Counted from the stretch's first letter, positions 34,996 through 43,814 are shown. The stretch is DNA of 64,000 nucleotides from Simplicispira sedimenti (GCF_022760965.1 NZ_JAKVIJ010000007.1:62001-126000), one strand, 5' to 3'. Numbers and translations are program-made. Notes: generated by a model from the sequence alone, not told the origin.

Positions 34996-35658
34996 TCAGT
35001 GCTGCTGTCGTGCCAAGGCGCGCATGGCCTGCTGCGCGGGACGATCCAGGCAGCGCGCCAACCAGGCGTGGGTGGCAGGGTGGGCCTCCAACAAGGCGCG
35101 TGCGGGCTTGACCCAGCCCATCACGCTGGCCACGCACAGGTCGGCCACGGTAAAGCGCTCTGCGGCCAGATGGTCCTGACCGCGCTCCGCCTGGCGCTGC
35201 AGATGCTGCTCCAGCACGCGCAACGGCACCTTCAGGCGCTTTTCGGCGGCGTCGGCCAGATCGGGCTTGCGCTGCTCTGGCGGCATGGCCAGGCGGTGCA
35301 TGAGCACGGTGAGCGCATCGGCCTCCAGCTCGTTCACGGTCCAGAAGCTCCAACGCAGGGCCTCGGCATCCTCGTGCGGATCGGCCGGGGCCAGGTCGCT
35401 GCCATCCCCCTTGCCATGGTGGCGCGCCAGGTACAGCGTGCAGGCCATGCTTTCCCACAGCACGACCTCGCCCTCAGGGCGGCGATCCACGAGCACCGGG
35501 ATGTGGCCATTGGGGTTGAGCGCCAGAAACTCGGGCGTGCGCGTGCCACCGTTCTGGTACGGGGTGGGCACATGCTCGAACGCCAACCCCAGTTCGGTGG
35601 CCGCCCACAGCGGTCGCACCGCGCGCGATGCCGCAATGCCGTAAATGGTGAGACCCAT
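34996..35658 (-). CDS. glutathione S-transferase family protein
   Basis: 220 residues. Thioredoxin-fold N-terminal domain with GIAASRAVRPLWAATELGL, the cis-Pro segment NPNGHIPVLVDR, and the glutathione gamma-glutamyl contact VVLWESMACTLYLA; all-helical C-terminal domain including FTVADLCVASVMGWV. The active-site residue near the start is probably Ser (AASRAVRP), as in beta- or theta-like bacterial GSTs. Detoxification or reductive conjugation in the cytoplasm; substrate unknown. Lies between the efflux operon (106 bases upstream of its first gene) and the DUF2788 gene on the same strand. Confidence 0.92.
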   Translation of the reverse strand: MGLTIYGIAASRAVRPLWAATELGLAFEHVPTPYQNGGTRTPEFLALNPNGHIPVLVDRRPEGEVVLWESMACTLYLARHHGKGDGSDLAPADPHEDAEALRWSFWTVNELEADALTVLMHRLAMPPEQRKPDLADAAEKRLKVPLRVLEQHLQRQAERGQDHLAAERFTVADLCVASVMGWVKPARALLEAHPATHAWLARCLDRPAQQAMRALARQQH

Positions 35659-35692
35659 GTTGTCTTGCCTCCAAAAGCAGCAGCGGACGCGG

Positions 35693-35905
35693 TCAGCGCT
35701 CCAGCCACCACTGAATGATGAACTTTGCCAAAAAGCCCAGGAAGCCCACGCCCAGGCCCAAAAAGATCACAAAGGTACCGAACTTTCCGGCCTTGGATTC
35801 CCAGGCGAGCTGTCCGATGATGAACACCATGAAGAGGATGAACGCACCCACGCCCCAGGTGAGGAAAAACGCCGAAATCTCGGCCTCGGTATATCCAAAA
35901 ATCAC
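35693..35905 (-). CDS. DUF2788 family small membrane protein
   Basis: 70 residues with a GTG start at 35905 that overlaps the stop of the DUF2189 gene (GTGA). Two membrane segments: AFFLTWGVGAFILFMVFIIG and FGTFVIFLGLGVGFLGFLAK, then IIQWWLER. The opening FGYTEAEISAFFL and the short length match DUF2788. Function unknown. Translationally coupled to the DUF2189 gene upstream. Confidence 0.8.
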   Translation of the reverse strand: MIFGYTEAEISAFFLTWGVGAFILFMVFIIGQLAWESKAGKFGTFVIFLGLGVGFLGFLAKFIIQWWLER

Positions 35906-36765
35906 GATCCGATCGCCTTGTCTTGTTCATGCCCCATGCCAGGCTCTTCCGAGCGGGGCTGTCGCTCGGGCAAACCGCTGGAGTCCACCAGGTCGCGATA
36001 GGCATGCCAGCTCGCATGGCCCAGCCAGGGCATGACCAGCGCCAGGCCCAGCATGAAAGTGGCCATACCCACCAGCACCAGGGCCAGAATGAGAAAGGAC
36101 CACATCGCCATGGTCACAGGGTTGGCCAACACGGCCTGCCAACTGGTGAGCACGGCACGCCACAGGCCAATGCGCCGGTCCAGCAGCAGCGCAATGGACA
36201 CCACGCTGGACGCAAAGATCGGGGCGGCCAACACGCTCCCCAACACCAACCAGAGCTCGAACAGGTTGTTGTCCTTGGCAAGTACCACCAGCAGCAAAAA
36301 GTCGTGGGGAGTGCGTACCGGCGCTGGCGCCAGCAAGGTGATCATGGCAGCGGAGGTCAGCACCCAACCGGTGCCGGCCAGTGCCAACAACAGGCCCAGG
36401 CGCACCAGGCACCAGTAGTCGTGGTCCCAACGGCTGCGGTAGTGGCTCTGCCAGAACAACCACGTTCGCAAGACCACCGCAATGCGGGCGGGCTCCCCCC
36501 GTTCGAGGGACCGGCTGAGCACATAGAACCCCGTCGCCAGCACGGGTGCCATGACCAGAAAGCCCGACAACGCGCCCACCAGCAAGCCAAACTTGTCGCG
36601 CCCCAGCACCCACAGCAAGAGACTGAACACCGCCACGGCGGCGCCCTGCACCAGGCTGGCGCCTCCGGCTTGCCATAAATCACGCCATCCCCGTGCCAAC
36701 CAGGACAAGGGGCTCGTGAAGGGGACGGAGCGCACCGGGGGCAGGGCTGCGGAGTCTGGGCTCAT
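35902..36765 (-). CDS. DUF2189 integral membrane protein
   Basis: 287 residues. About six membrane segments, starting AAVAVFSLLLWVLGRDKF, then FLVMAPVLATGFYVLSRSLERG (a DUF2189 landmark) and paired helices around 120-140, 155-185 and 215-250. The C-terminal tail is polar (ERQPRSEEPGMGHEQDK). The family is found in alpha- and betaproteobacteria and has no assigned role. Overlaps DUF2788 by four bases and starts 25 bases after the HAD gene ends, so HAD, DUF2189 and DUF2788 may be cotranscribed. Confidence 0.85.
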   Translation of the reverse strand: MSPDSAALPPVRSVPFTSPLSWLARGWRDLWQAGGASLVQGAAVAVFSLLLWVLGRDKFGLLVGALSGFLVMAPVLATGFYVLSRSLERGEPARIAVVLRTWLFWQSHYRSRWDHDYWCLVRLGLLLALAGTGWVLTSAAMITLLAPAPVRTPHDFLLLVVLAKDNNLFELWLVLGSVLAAPIFASSVVSIALLLDRRIGLWRAVLTSWQAVLANPVTMAMWSFLILALVLVGMATFMLGLALVMPWLGHASWHAYRDLVDSSGLPERQPRSEEPGMGHEQDKAIGS

Positions 36766-36789
36766 AGGGTGTTCCGGGTGAAATGGAAA

Positions 36790-37500
36790 TCAAGGTGTCA
36801 ACAACTCGGGCAATGCGTGCAGGCTTGCCACGGTCGCATGCGGCTGCGCAGAACCGAGGGGCCAATCGCTTCCCGCCCGGTTGAGCCACACCGCCTGCAT
36901 ACCGGCCTGCATGGCCCCCTGGGTATCGAGATGCGCATCGTCGCCGATGTGCAGCACCTGGTCCGGTCCCACGCCTGCGGCCATCGCGGCCTGGTGAAAG
37001 ATGCGTGCATCCGGCTTGGGCACACCCGCCTCGCGCGCGCTGACGGTGGCATGAAAGTAGTGCCCCAGACCCATCTGGTGCACATCGGCATTGCCGTTGG
37101 ACAGGGCCACCACGGGCCAGCGGCGACTCAGGTACTGCAAGGCTGGCAGTGCGTCATCGAACAGATCCACGCGCTGGCGTTCGGCCAAAAAGACCTCGAA
37201 GGCAGGCTCGGCCAGTTGGGGCGGGTCGCCCGCCTGCTGCAGCGCCATACGGATGGACTCGCGGCGCAAGGCGCCCAGGTCGCAGCTGAGTTCGGGCCGC
37301 AGTTGCTGCACCCGGTCGCACAGCGCCCTCAGCGCGGCGGTCGATGCGTGCAGGGTGCGGGTCGCAGGCGCATGCTCCGCAAGCCAGTCCAGCAGCACGG
37401 CCTCGGCACGCGCAATGGTGGGCCAGATCGGCCACAGCGTGTCGTCCAGGTCGAGTGTGATGGCTCGGATGCGGGAAATATCAAGGGCAGATGCGGTCAC
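36790..37500 (-). CDS. HAD-superfamily hydrolase (HAD-IA type)
   Basis: 236 residues with a probable GTG start at 37500 (VTASALDISRIRAITLDLDDTLW); the frame stays open far upstream but only as antisense to the copper receptor. Motif I DLDDTLWPIW, motif II VVALSNGNAD, motif III AGVPKPDARIF and motif IV HIGDDAHLDTQGA are complete. The helical cap between residues 25 and 110 fits subclass IA. Likely a small phosphatase for nucleotides or sugar phosphates; substrate unknown. Start confidence is lower than that of the gene. Confidence 0.88.
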   Translation of the reverse strand: MTASALDISRIRAITLDLDDTLWPIWPTIARAEAVLLDWLAEHAPATRTLHASTAALRALCDRVQQLRPELSCDLGALRRESIRMALQQAGDPPQLAEPAFEVFLAERQRVDLFDDALPALQYLSRRWPVVALSNGNADVHQMGLGHYFHATVSAREAGVPKPDARIFHQAAMAAGVGPDQVLHIGDDAHLDTQGAMQAGMQAVWLNRAGSDWPLGSAQPHATVASLHALPELLTP

Positions 37501-37641
37501 TGCAGCTTCGAGGCGCCATGGCCCCAGATCAAGTGGAGCCAGAGAATACCGCAGCACGCAAGCCCTTGTGGTGCGTGTGACCTCGCGTCCACTTGACGCA
37601 CGACAAGGCGCACCGCGCCGGGCTGCTTCACAATTTGCAAC

Positions 37642-38037
37642 GTGGCTTCCCCTTCCGCACTTCCTACGCACCGCATCCGTCTGGGCTTGGCCCTGGCGGT
37701 GTTGGCGTTTTGGGCACAGTTCTGGATGGGACAGATCAGCACCACCCACCTGGGGCAGATGCTGACCCAGACCGTGGTCAGCGCTGACATTTGCCAGGCG
37801 CAGGGCAACCCCACTGCGGAACCCGGCGCAGCCAGCGACCACAGCGCGGTCGATGCAGCGATGAACTGCCCCGTCTGCACCCTCGCAGCGACCAGCACGC
37901 TTGCACACACCGGCAACACTCACAGCTCCACGCAGGCCCTCCCACCTGCCACCCTTTTCAGTTACCTGCCCGCGCCCGTGTTGGCGCTGCGGCACGCGAG
38001 CCTCTACCCACCAGCCCAGGCACCACCACAGGCCTGA
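37642..38037 (+). CDS. DUF2946 family protein
   Basis: 131 residues. One N-terminal hydrophobic segment (RLGLALAVLAFWAQFWMGQ), a middle part with the DUF2946 cysteine signature MNCPVCTLAA, and a His/Thr-rich stretch (HTGNTHSSTQALPP). DUF2946 genes commonly neighbour TonB-dependent copper receptors, and such a receptor gene follows 114 bases downstream in the same direction. A role in copper handling in the envelope is inferred from that context and the Cys/Met/His residues. Confidence 0.8.
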   Translation: MASPSALPTHRIRLGLALAVLAFWAQFWMGQISTTHLGQMLTQTVVSADICQAQGNPTAEPGAASDHSAVDAAMNCPVCTLAATSTLAHTGNTHSSTQALPPATLFSYLPAPVLALRHASLYPPAQAPPQA

Positions 38038-38063
38038 CGGGTATTTTTCTCTCTTGGTACTGG

Positions 38064-38086
38064 CCCGCAGCCTCTCCGGCTGCGGG
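38064..38086 (+). other. GC-rich hairpin between DUF2946 and receptor genes
   Basis: CCCGCAGCC (38064-38072) pairs with GGCTGCGGG (38078-38086). No T-run follows, so it is more likely an mRNA processing or stabilising structure that could set different expression of the two genes. Confidence 0.4.
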
Positions 38087-38151
38087 TCGCCACAACGTTT
38101 GCCGGGCCTTGCGTCCGTCGGCAAACACGCTATCCCACACCTCCACGCACC

Positions 38152-40404
38152 ATGAAACCTGTTCTTCGTACAGGCGCTGGCGAACGCCATCGCTTTGCCC
38201 TGTTGCCGCTGTGCGCCCTGCTCGCCAGCCTGCCGTTTGCCACCCTGGCCCAAGAGGCCGCCCTGCAACCCGTCACTGTCAAGGCATCCAAGGCGGCGGT
38301 ACAGCCCGCTGCCGTCAGCGAAGTGCCTGCCGACCAGATCGAAGCCAACCGCACCCGCACCAGCGACACTGCCCATCTGCTCAGCGGCCTGCCCGGCGTG
38401 AGCCTGTACGGCGCAGGCGGCGTTTCCAGCCTGCCCAGCGTGCATGGCCTGGCCGATGACCGGCTGCGCATCCAGGTTGATGGCATGGACCTGATTTCTG
38501 CCTGCGGCAACCACATGAACCCGCCGCTGTCCTATATCGACCCCTCGCGCGTCGGCAAGGTGCGCCTGTTTGCGGGCGTCACCCCCGTGAGCGTGGGCGG
38601 CGACAGCATTGGCGCCACCATCCAGGTGGAATCGGCGCCCCCCGAATTTGCCGCCGCTGGCCAGGGCAAGCTGCTCAAGGGCCAAGCGGGCACCCACTAC
38701 CGCAGCAACGGCGACGGCGTGGGTCTGAACCTGTCTGCCACCTACGCCACCGAACAGATGAGCCTGCGTTACGACGGCTCTACCGCCAAGGCCGATGACT
38801 ACAAGGCCGGCGACGTCTTCAAGCCCGCGGGCGCTGCCGCCACCGACAAGCCCACCCGCTGGCTGCCGGGCGACGTAGTGGGCTCTTCGAGCTACAAGAC
38901 CACCAACCACGCCCTCGCCTACGCGCTGCGCAACGAAAACCACCTGGTCGAAATGCGCCTGGGCCTGCAGGACATCCCGTACCAGAACTACCCCAACCAG
39001 CGCATGGACATGACGGGCAACGACAGCCACCAGTTCAACCTGCGCTACCAGGGCAACTACGCCTGGGGCCAGTTGCAGGCCCGCGCGTACCACGAGAAGA
39101 CCCGCCACAGCATGAACTACGGCGAGGACAAGCAATACTGGTACGGCCCCGCAGGCAACGTGCCCGGCATGCCCATGGACACCGAGGGCAAGACCACCGG
39201 CCTGCGCGTTCAGGCCGAGCTGCCCCTGTCGGCACGCGACACGCTGCGCGTGGGCAGCGAGCTGCAGAACTACCGCCTGGACGACTGGTGGCTGCCCTCG
39301 GGCGGCGGCATGGCACCCAACACCTTCTGGAACATCCGCGACGGCCAGCGCGACCGCTTTGACGTGTATGGCGAATGGGAAGCCCGCTGGAACCCGCAAT
39401 GGCTCTCGCAGATCGGCCTGCGCAGCAGCCATGTGCGCACCAACAGCGGCGCCGTGCAGGGCTACAACAACAGCTACGACATGGACGCCAACGCCTTCAA
39501 CGCCAAGGACCGCAAGCGCAGCGACAGCAACATCGACCTGACCGCGCTGGCACGCTACACGCCCAATGCCAACGCCAGCTACGAGTTCGGCTTTGCGCAC
39601 AAGACGCGCTCGCCCAACCTGTACGAGCGTTACACCTGGGCCACCGGCGGCATGGCCATGCGCATGATCAACCTGGTGGGCGACGGCAACGGCTACGTGG
39701 GCAACCCGGACCTCAAGCCCGAGACCGCCAACACCCTGAGCGCCACGGCCGACTGGCACGACGCCACGGGCGAGCGCTGGGGTGTCAAGTTCACGCCCTA
39801 CCTCACCTACGTGAACAACTACATCGACGCCAAGCGCTGCGGCGGCGGTGGCGGCATGTCGGCCTGCACCAACGCCAACCTCACGGCCAGCAACGCCTTT
39901 GTCTATCTGCGCTACCTGAACCAGGACGCACGCCTGCATGGCTTTGACCTGTCGGGCTTTACCGACCTGGGCAAGCACGGCCAGTGGGGCCAGTTCACGC
40001 TGAGCGGCGTGCTGAGCTATGTGAACGGCAAGAACCGCACCACGGGCGACCACCTCTACAACATCATGCCGCTGAACGCGCGCGTGGCCCTGACCCAGCG
40101 CCTGGGCGCCTGGACGACCAGCGCCGAGCTGCAGGTGGTGGACGGCAAGACGCGCGTGAACGCCGAGCGCAACGAGCTGACCACCGCTGGCTACGGCCTG
40201 GTGAACCTGCGCGCCAGCTACGAATGGAAGCAAGTGCGCCTGGACTTCGGCATCGACAACCTGTTCGACCGCTTCTACAACCACCCCCAAGGTGGCGCCT
40301 ATGTGGGCCAGGGTCGCACCATGGCTGGCACCGCCGTGCCCTGGGGCGTGCGCGTACCGGGCATGGGCCGTTCGTTCAACGTGGGGGTGACCGTCAAGTT
40401 CTGA
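38152..40404 (+). CDS. TonB-dependent copper receptor (OprC/NosA-like)
   Basis: 750 residues. Signal peptide ends near FATLAQEAAL; plug domain begins PVTVKASKAAVQ and contains HLLSGLPGVSLYGAGGVSS and RIQVDGMDLISACGNHMNP. The CxxxM pair (Cys118, Met122) in ISACGNHMNPPLSY is the copper-binding signature of OprC and NosA receptors. The 22-strand barrel ends GMGRSFNVGVTVKF with a C-terminal Phe. Further Met/His-rich loops are seen (MAMRMINLVGDG, HSMNYGEDKQYWY). Imports copper, for example for cytochrome oxidases or N2O reductase. Pairs with the DUF2946 gene; a family A terminator follows. Confidence 0.94.
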   Translation: MKPVLRTGAGERHRFALLPLCALLASLPFATLAQEAALQPVTVKASKAAVQPAAVSEVPADQIEANRTRTSDTAHLLSGLPGVSLYGAGGVSSLPSVHGLADDRLRIQVDGMDLISACGNHMNPPLSYIDPSRVGKVRLFAGVTPVSVGGDSIGATIQVESAPPEFAAAGQGKLLKGQAGTHYRSNGDGVGLNLSATYATEQMSLRYDGSTAKADDYKAGDVFKPAGAAATDKPTRWLPGDVVGSSSYKTTNHALAYALRNENHLVEMRLGLQDIPYQNYPNQRMDMTGNDSHQFNLRYQGNYAWGQLQARAYHEKTRHSMNYGEDKQYWYGPAGNVPGMPMDTEGKTTGLRVQAELPLSARDTLRVGSELQNYRLDDWWLPSGGGMAPNTFWNIRDGQRDRFDVYGEWEARWNPQWLSQIGLRSSHVRTNSGAVQGYNNSYDMDANAFNAKDRKRSDSNIDLTALARYTPNANASYEFGFAHKTRSPNLYERYTWATGGMAMRMINLVGDGNGYVGNPDLKPETANTLSATADWHDATGERWGVKFTPYLTYVNNYIDAKRCGGGGGMSACTNANLTASNAFVYLRYLNQDARLHGFDLSGFTDLGKHGQWGQFTLSGVLSYVNGKNRTTGDHLYNIMPLNARVALTQRLGAWTTSAELQVVDGKTRVNAERNELTTAGYGLVNLRASYEWKQVRLDFGIDNLFDRFYNHPQGGAYVGQGRTMAGTAVPWGVRVPGMGRSFNVGVTVKF

Positions 40405-40458
40405 CGCTCCCCAGGGCCAAGGCGGCGGGGCCCCATGCAACCGCCGCCAAGTTACTCC

Positions 40459-40513
40459 ATATTTGATAGCACCTCGCGCTTTATCCATAAGCGCCAGGTG
40501 CTTTTTTAATATG
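40459..40513 (+). terminator. family A element, copy 6, acting as terminator of the copper receptor gene
   Basis: AGCACCTCGCGCTT (40468-40481) pairs with AAGCGCCAGGTGCT (40489-40502) with one mismatch, followed by TTTTTT. It is preceded by the ATTTGATAGC half-site shared with other family A copies. Confidence 0.8.
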
Positions 40514-40575
40514 AAAAATCTGGCCTCAGGCGCATCGCGGCACAATGCACACTAACACCTTCACCCTTGCCACCC

Positions 40576-40764
40576 ATGCAGTCCCACGAAGCCCCTCCCT
40601 TCCAGATGTACATGTGCGCCGTCTGCGGCTGGGTCTATGACGAAGCGCAGGGCCGCCCGCAGGACGGATTGGCACCCGGCACCCGCTGGGCCGACGTGCC
40701 CGAGGACTGGTCCTGTCCGGAGTGCGGCGTGAAGAAGGCCGACTTCGACCTGGTGGCTTTCTGA
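40576..40764 (+). CDS. rubredoxin
   Basis: 62 residues from the ATG at 40576. Two CxxCG knuckles, MYMCAVCGWVYDEAQG and WSCPECGVKKADFD, bind one Fe(S-Cys)4. The length and the WADVPEDW motif are standard. Cytoplasmic one-electron carrier; in aerobic betaproteobacteria single rubredoxins often sit beside haem or iron genes. The next gene follows 32 bases later. Partner unknown here. Confidence 0.95.
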   Translation: MQSHEAPPFQMYMCAVCGWVYDEAQGRPQDGLAPGTRWADVPEDWSCPECGVKKADFDLVAF

Positions 40765-40796
40765 GAACGTGTTCATGATCTGAAGGAACCCACGCC

Positions 40797-41354
40797 ATGG
40801 AATTCCGCCTGATCTACGAAGGCCCCTTGCACGGCCAGGGCGCCAAGTCTGGCCACAAGTGGGAAATCCGCCGCGCCCTGCACCCGCAGCTGCAGCGCCT
40901 GTGGCGCGAGCGCCCACTCAAGGACGCCGCGTCCAGCCTGCTGGCCCACCCGGCGCTGCCAGACAAGCCCTCGGTCATCGTCGAAAAGGGCGGCCTGCTG
41001 TTCGCGCCGCTCGTCACGCAGCGGCTGGACTTGTACGCCGAGCTGTCGGTGCTGCTGTTCCGCCAGCAGCCACGCGGCACCTTGATCACCGACGGCGGCG
41101 ACATCGACAACCGGCTCAAGACCCTGCTCGACGGTCTGCGCGTGCCCCACGGCTCCATGGAGGGCCGCACCGAACTGCCACCCCAGCCCGACCCCACGCC
41201 TTTTTTCTGCCTGCTGGAAGACGATTCGCTGGTCACCAAGGTGGCGGTGGAATCCGAACAACTGCTGCGCCCCGCCAAACCCGACGAGGTGGTGGCCATC
41301 ATCAGCGTGCACGTCAAAAAGACCGTGCTTTCGCACCACAACATGACGCTTTGA
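40797..41354 (+). CDS. RusA-like Holliday-junction resolvase fold protein
   Basis: 185 residues with GAAGG before the ATG. The C-terminal half carries GGDIDNRLKTLLDGLRVP (residues 100-117) and LLEDDSLVTKVAVE (139-152). These reproduce the RusA pattern D-x-D-N-x-x-K...LD.L...DD, with Asp102/Asp104, Lys108, Asp112 and Asp142/Asp143 at the positions of catalytic and binding residues. RusA itself is about 120 residues and normally lies in prophages; here it is an orphan with a longer N-terminal region and no phage genes nearby. It may be a domesticated structure-specific nuclease. Function inferred; fold call moderate. Confidence 0.6.
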   Translation: MEFRLIYEGPLHGQGAKSGHKWEIRRALHPQLQRLWRERPLKDAASSLLAHPALPDKPSVIVEKGGLLFAPLVTQRLDLYAELSVLLFRQQPRGTLITDGGDIDNRLKTLLDGLRVPHGSMEGRTELPPQPDPTPFFCLLEDDSLVTKVAVESEQLLRPAKPDEVVAIISVHVKKTVLSHHNMTL

Positions 41355-41492
41355 AGGACATCAAGACCGCCGCCTCTCTTCTGTCGCGCAGTGCCTACAG
41401 TCGGTGGCACGAGAGCGCAATCTGGGCAGAGCACCACACCATGCGGCAACATCTGGCTACACAATGGAGACGCCCTGCCCCCGCTGTGTCCC

Positions 41493-42602
41493 ATGACCGC
41501 CCTATTTGCCTGGAACGACGCGTTCGTCACGCACCTGCCATCGGTGGACGAACAGCATCGCAAGCTCGTCGATCTGATCAACGGGCTCAGCGAACTGTGC
41601 ATGTCCGCCGAGGACATCCATCCCAGGGACTTTGAAGCTGCGCGCGATGCCCTCGCACGCTACGCCCAGGAGCATTTCAGCGACGAAGAATGGCACATGC
41701 AGCGCAGCGGCGTGGATCCCAGGCACCAGGAACAGCACTGCGCTGCACACCGCGGCTTCCTCAGGGAAGTGCAGATGCTGGGCAACGTCAACCACGGCAT
41801 CAGCACCGAGCGCACACGCAATCTGCTGGACTACCTGGTGCACTGGCTGACCTACCACATCCTGGGCATAGACCAAAGCATGGCCCGGCAGGCCCTGGCC
41901 ATCCGGGCGGGCAAAACACCCGCACAGGCCTACGAAGACGACACCCGCGAATCGCTGGCCGACCAGGAGCCGCTGATGAACGCGTTGCGCGGCCTGCTGC
42001 AGATGCTCTCGGTCAGCAACGCCGAGCTGCGCAAGTTCAACCACGATCTGGAGCAGCGCGTGGCCCAGCGCACGGCCGACCTTGAATACGCCAACCGGCA
42101 GTTGCAAATGCTCTCCAGCCAGGACGACCTCACCGGCTTGCCCAACCGCCGCTTTGCTGTGGCCGCGCTCAACGAGCTGTGGGCCGAGGCGCGGCGCGAC
42201 GGCACGCCGATGTCCGTGCTGTTGCTGGACGCCGACCACTTCAAGCCCGTGAACGACCAGTTCGGCCACGCCGTGGGCGACGAACTGCTGCGCCACCTGG
42301 CCCAGCGACTGCGCAATGCCGTGCGCAGCAGCGACATCGTCTGCCGCATCGGTGGCGATGAGTTCCTCGTCATCTGCCCGCGCAGCAACCTGCACGGCGC
42401 AGTGCGGGCCGCGCAAAAAATCCTGGACAGCCAGGAGCCCTTTCTGACCGCCCAGGCCCAGCCCTGCTGGGACGGCTCCCTGAGCATCGGCATTGCCGAG
42501 GTGGACGCCGCCATGCTGCACACCGAAGACCTGCTCAAACGCGCCGACCGCGCACTCTACGAGGCCAAGCAAAAAGGCGGCTCTCGCGCAATGACAAGCT
42601 GA
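41493..42602 (+). CDS. bacteriohemerythrin-diguanylate cyclase
   Basis: 369 residues from the ATG at 41493 (MTALFAWNDAFV). Residues 1-135 are a bacteriohemerythrin: ligands His22, His61, Glu65, His82, His86, His122 and Asp127 fit the non-haem di-iron pattern (EQHRKL; EHFSDEEWHM; QHCAAHRGF; YHILGID). After a linker and a coiled-coil (ELRKFNHDLEQRVAQRTADL) comes a GGDEF domain with intact CRIGGDEFLV active site and an RSSD inhibitory site five residues upstream. A Vibrio cholerae relative (Bhr-DGC) links oxygen or iron redox state to c-di-GMP synthesis. Followed 42 bases later by hemH. Confidence 0.94.
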   Translation: MTALFAWNDAFVTHLPSVDEQHRKLVDLINGLSELCMSAEDIHPRDFEAARDALARYAQEHFSDEEWHMQRSGVDPRHQEQHCAAHRGFLREVQMLGNVNHGISTERTRNLLDYLVHWLTYHILGIDQSMARQALAIRAGKTPAQAYEDDTRESLADQEPLMNALRGLLQMLSVSNAELRKFNHDLEQRVAQRTADLEYANRQLQMLSSQDDLTGLPNRRFAVAALNELWAEARRDGTPMSVLLLDADHFKPVNDQFGHAVGDELLRHLAQRLRNAVRSSDIVCRIGGDEFLVICPRSNLHGAVRAAQKILDSQEPFLTAQAQPCWDGSLSIGIAEVDAAMLHTEDLLKRADRALYEAKQKGGSRAMTS

Positions 42603-42644
42603 GGCCGTGCCGCCAGGGCCGCCGCCCTTGGGCGAGAATGCGGC

Positions 42645-43733
42645 ATGCCTTTCCAGTCCGAACCCGCCTACACCCACGGCCAGGCCCAACGCACCGCCGT
42701 GCTGCTGTGCAACCTGGGCACGCCCGACGCCCCCACCCCCAGCGCACTGCGCCGGTACCTGGGCCAGTTCCTGGCCGACCCGCGCGTGGTCGAAATTCCG
42801 CGCCTGCTGTGGCTGCCCATCCTGCACGGCATCATCCTGCGCACCCGGCCCGCCAAATCCGCCGCCAAGTACGCCAGCATCTGGCGCCCCGAAGGCTCAC
42901 CCCTGGCCTACTGGACGCAGCAGCAGGCCACGCTGCTGCGCGGCTGGCTCGGCGAGGCGGGCTGCAACGTGCTGGTGCGCCCCGCCATGCGCTACGGCAA
43001 CCCGTCCATTGCCAGCCAGCTCGACGCGCTCAAGGCCGAGGGCGCCACGCGCATCCTCATCCTGCCGCTGTACCCGCAGTACTCGGGCACCACCACGGCC
43101 AGCGTGTTCGATGCGGTGTACGCCTGGGCGGGCCGTCAGCGCCATGTGCCCGAGCTGCGCTTCGTCAACCGCTACCACGACGACCCACTCTACATCGAAG
43201 CCCTGGCCCGCCGCATCGAAGCGCACTGGAAGGAGCACGGCCAGCCCGACCGACTGGTGATGAGCTTTCACGGCGTGCCCGAACGCACCCTGCACCTGGG
43301 CGACCCCTACCACTGCGAAGGCCACAAGACCGCCCGCCTGCTGGCCGAGCGCCTGGGTCTGCGCAAGGACCGCTGGCAGCTCACCTTCCAGTCGCGCTTT
43401 GGCAAGGCCAAGTGGCTGGAGCCCGCCACCGAGCCCACCCTGGTGGCGCTGGCCCAGAGCGGCACGCGCCGTGTGGACGTGGTGTGCCCCGGCTTCACCA
43501 GCGACTGCCTGGAAACACTGGAAGAAATCGCCCAGGAAGCGCGCGAGGCCTTCGTGCACGCGGGGGGCAAGGAGTTCCACTACATCCCCTGCCTGAACGA
43601 CAGCCCTGCCTGGATCGGTGCCCTGAGCCAGATCGCGCAGCAGCACCTGGCAGGCTGGCCGGTGCAGCCCCCGGACCAGGCCACGCTGGAGCGCGCGCGC
43701 GACATCGCCCTGGCCGGTGGCGCACCGCGCTGA
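42645..43733 (+). CDS. hemH: ferrochelatase
   Basis: 362 residues. Inserts Fe2+ into protoporphyrin IX in the last step of haem synthesis; cytoplasmic face of the membrane. Motifs: LLCNLGTPDAPTPSALRRYL at the N-terminus, LPLYPQYSGTTTASVFDAV, the metal-binding His in MSFHGVPERTLHLGD, YHCEGHKTARLLAERLGL, FQSRFGKAKWLEPATEP, and VVCPGFTSDCLETLEEI. No C-terminal Fe-S or hydrophobic extension is present. It follows the hemerythrin-GGDEF gene in the same direction, and the 3' neighbour is convergent. Confidence 0.97.
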   Translation: MPFQSEPAYTHGQAQRTAVLLCNLGTPDAPTPSALRRYLGQFLADPRVVEIPRLLWLPILHGIILRTRPAKSAAKYASIWRPEGSPLAYWTQQQATLLRGWLGEAGCNVLVRPAMRYGNPSIASQLDALKAEGATRILILPLYPQYSGTTTASVFDAVYAWAGRQRHVPELRFVNRYHDDPLYIEALARRIEAHWKEHGQPDRLVMSFHGVPERTLHLGDPYHCEGHKTARLLAERLGLRKDRWQLTFQSRFGKAKWLEPATEPTLVALAQSGTRRVDVVCPGFTSDCLETLEEIAQEAREAFVHAGGKEFHYIPCLNDSPAWIGALSQIAQQHLAGWPVQPPDQATLERARDIALAGGAPR

Positions 43734-43814
43734 CGCAGTGCCCCCTGCACGCCCGGGCCTAGATTGGCGCGGTTTGCACCGTGTTCGCACTGGTAAAAAT
43801 AGTGTGAACAGGCC

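Noticed and set aside
37500..40545. Long upstream extension of the HAD hydrolase frame on the minus strand
   Set aside because: It is antisense to DUF2946 and the copper receptor; the family motif begins within a few residues of the GTG at 37500.
40797..41354. Prophage remnant suggested by the RusA-like gene
   Set aside because: No integrase, tail, capsid or att-like direct repeats near it; neighbours are metabolic genes.
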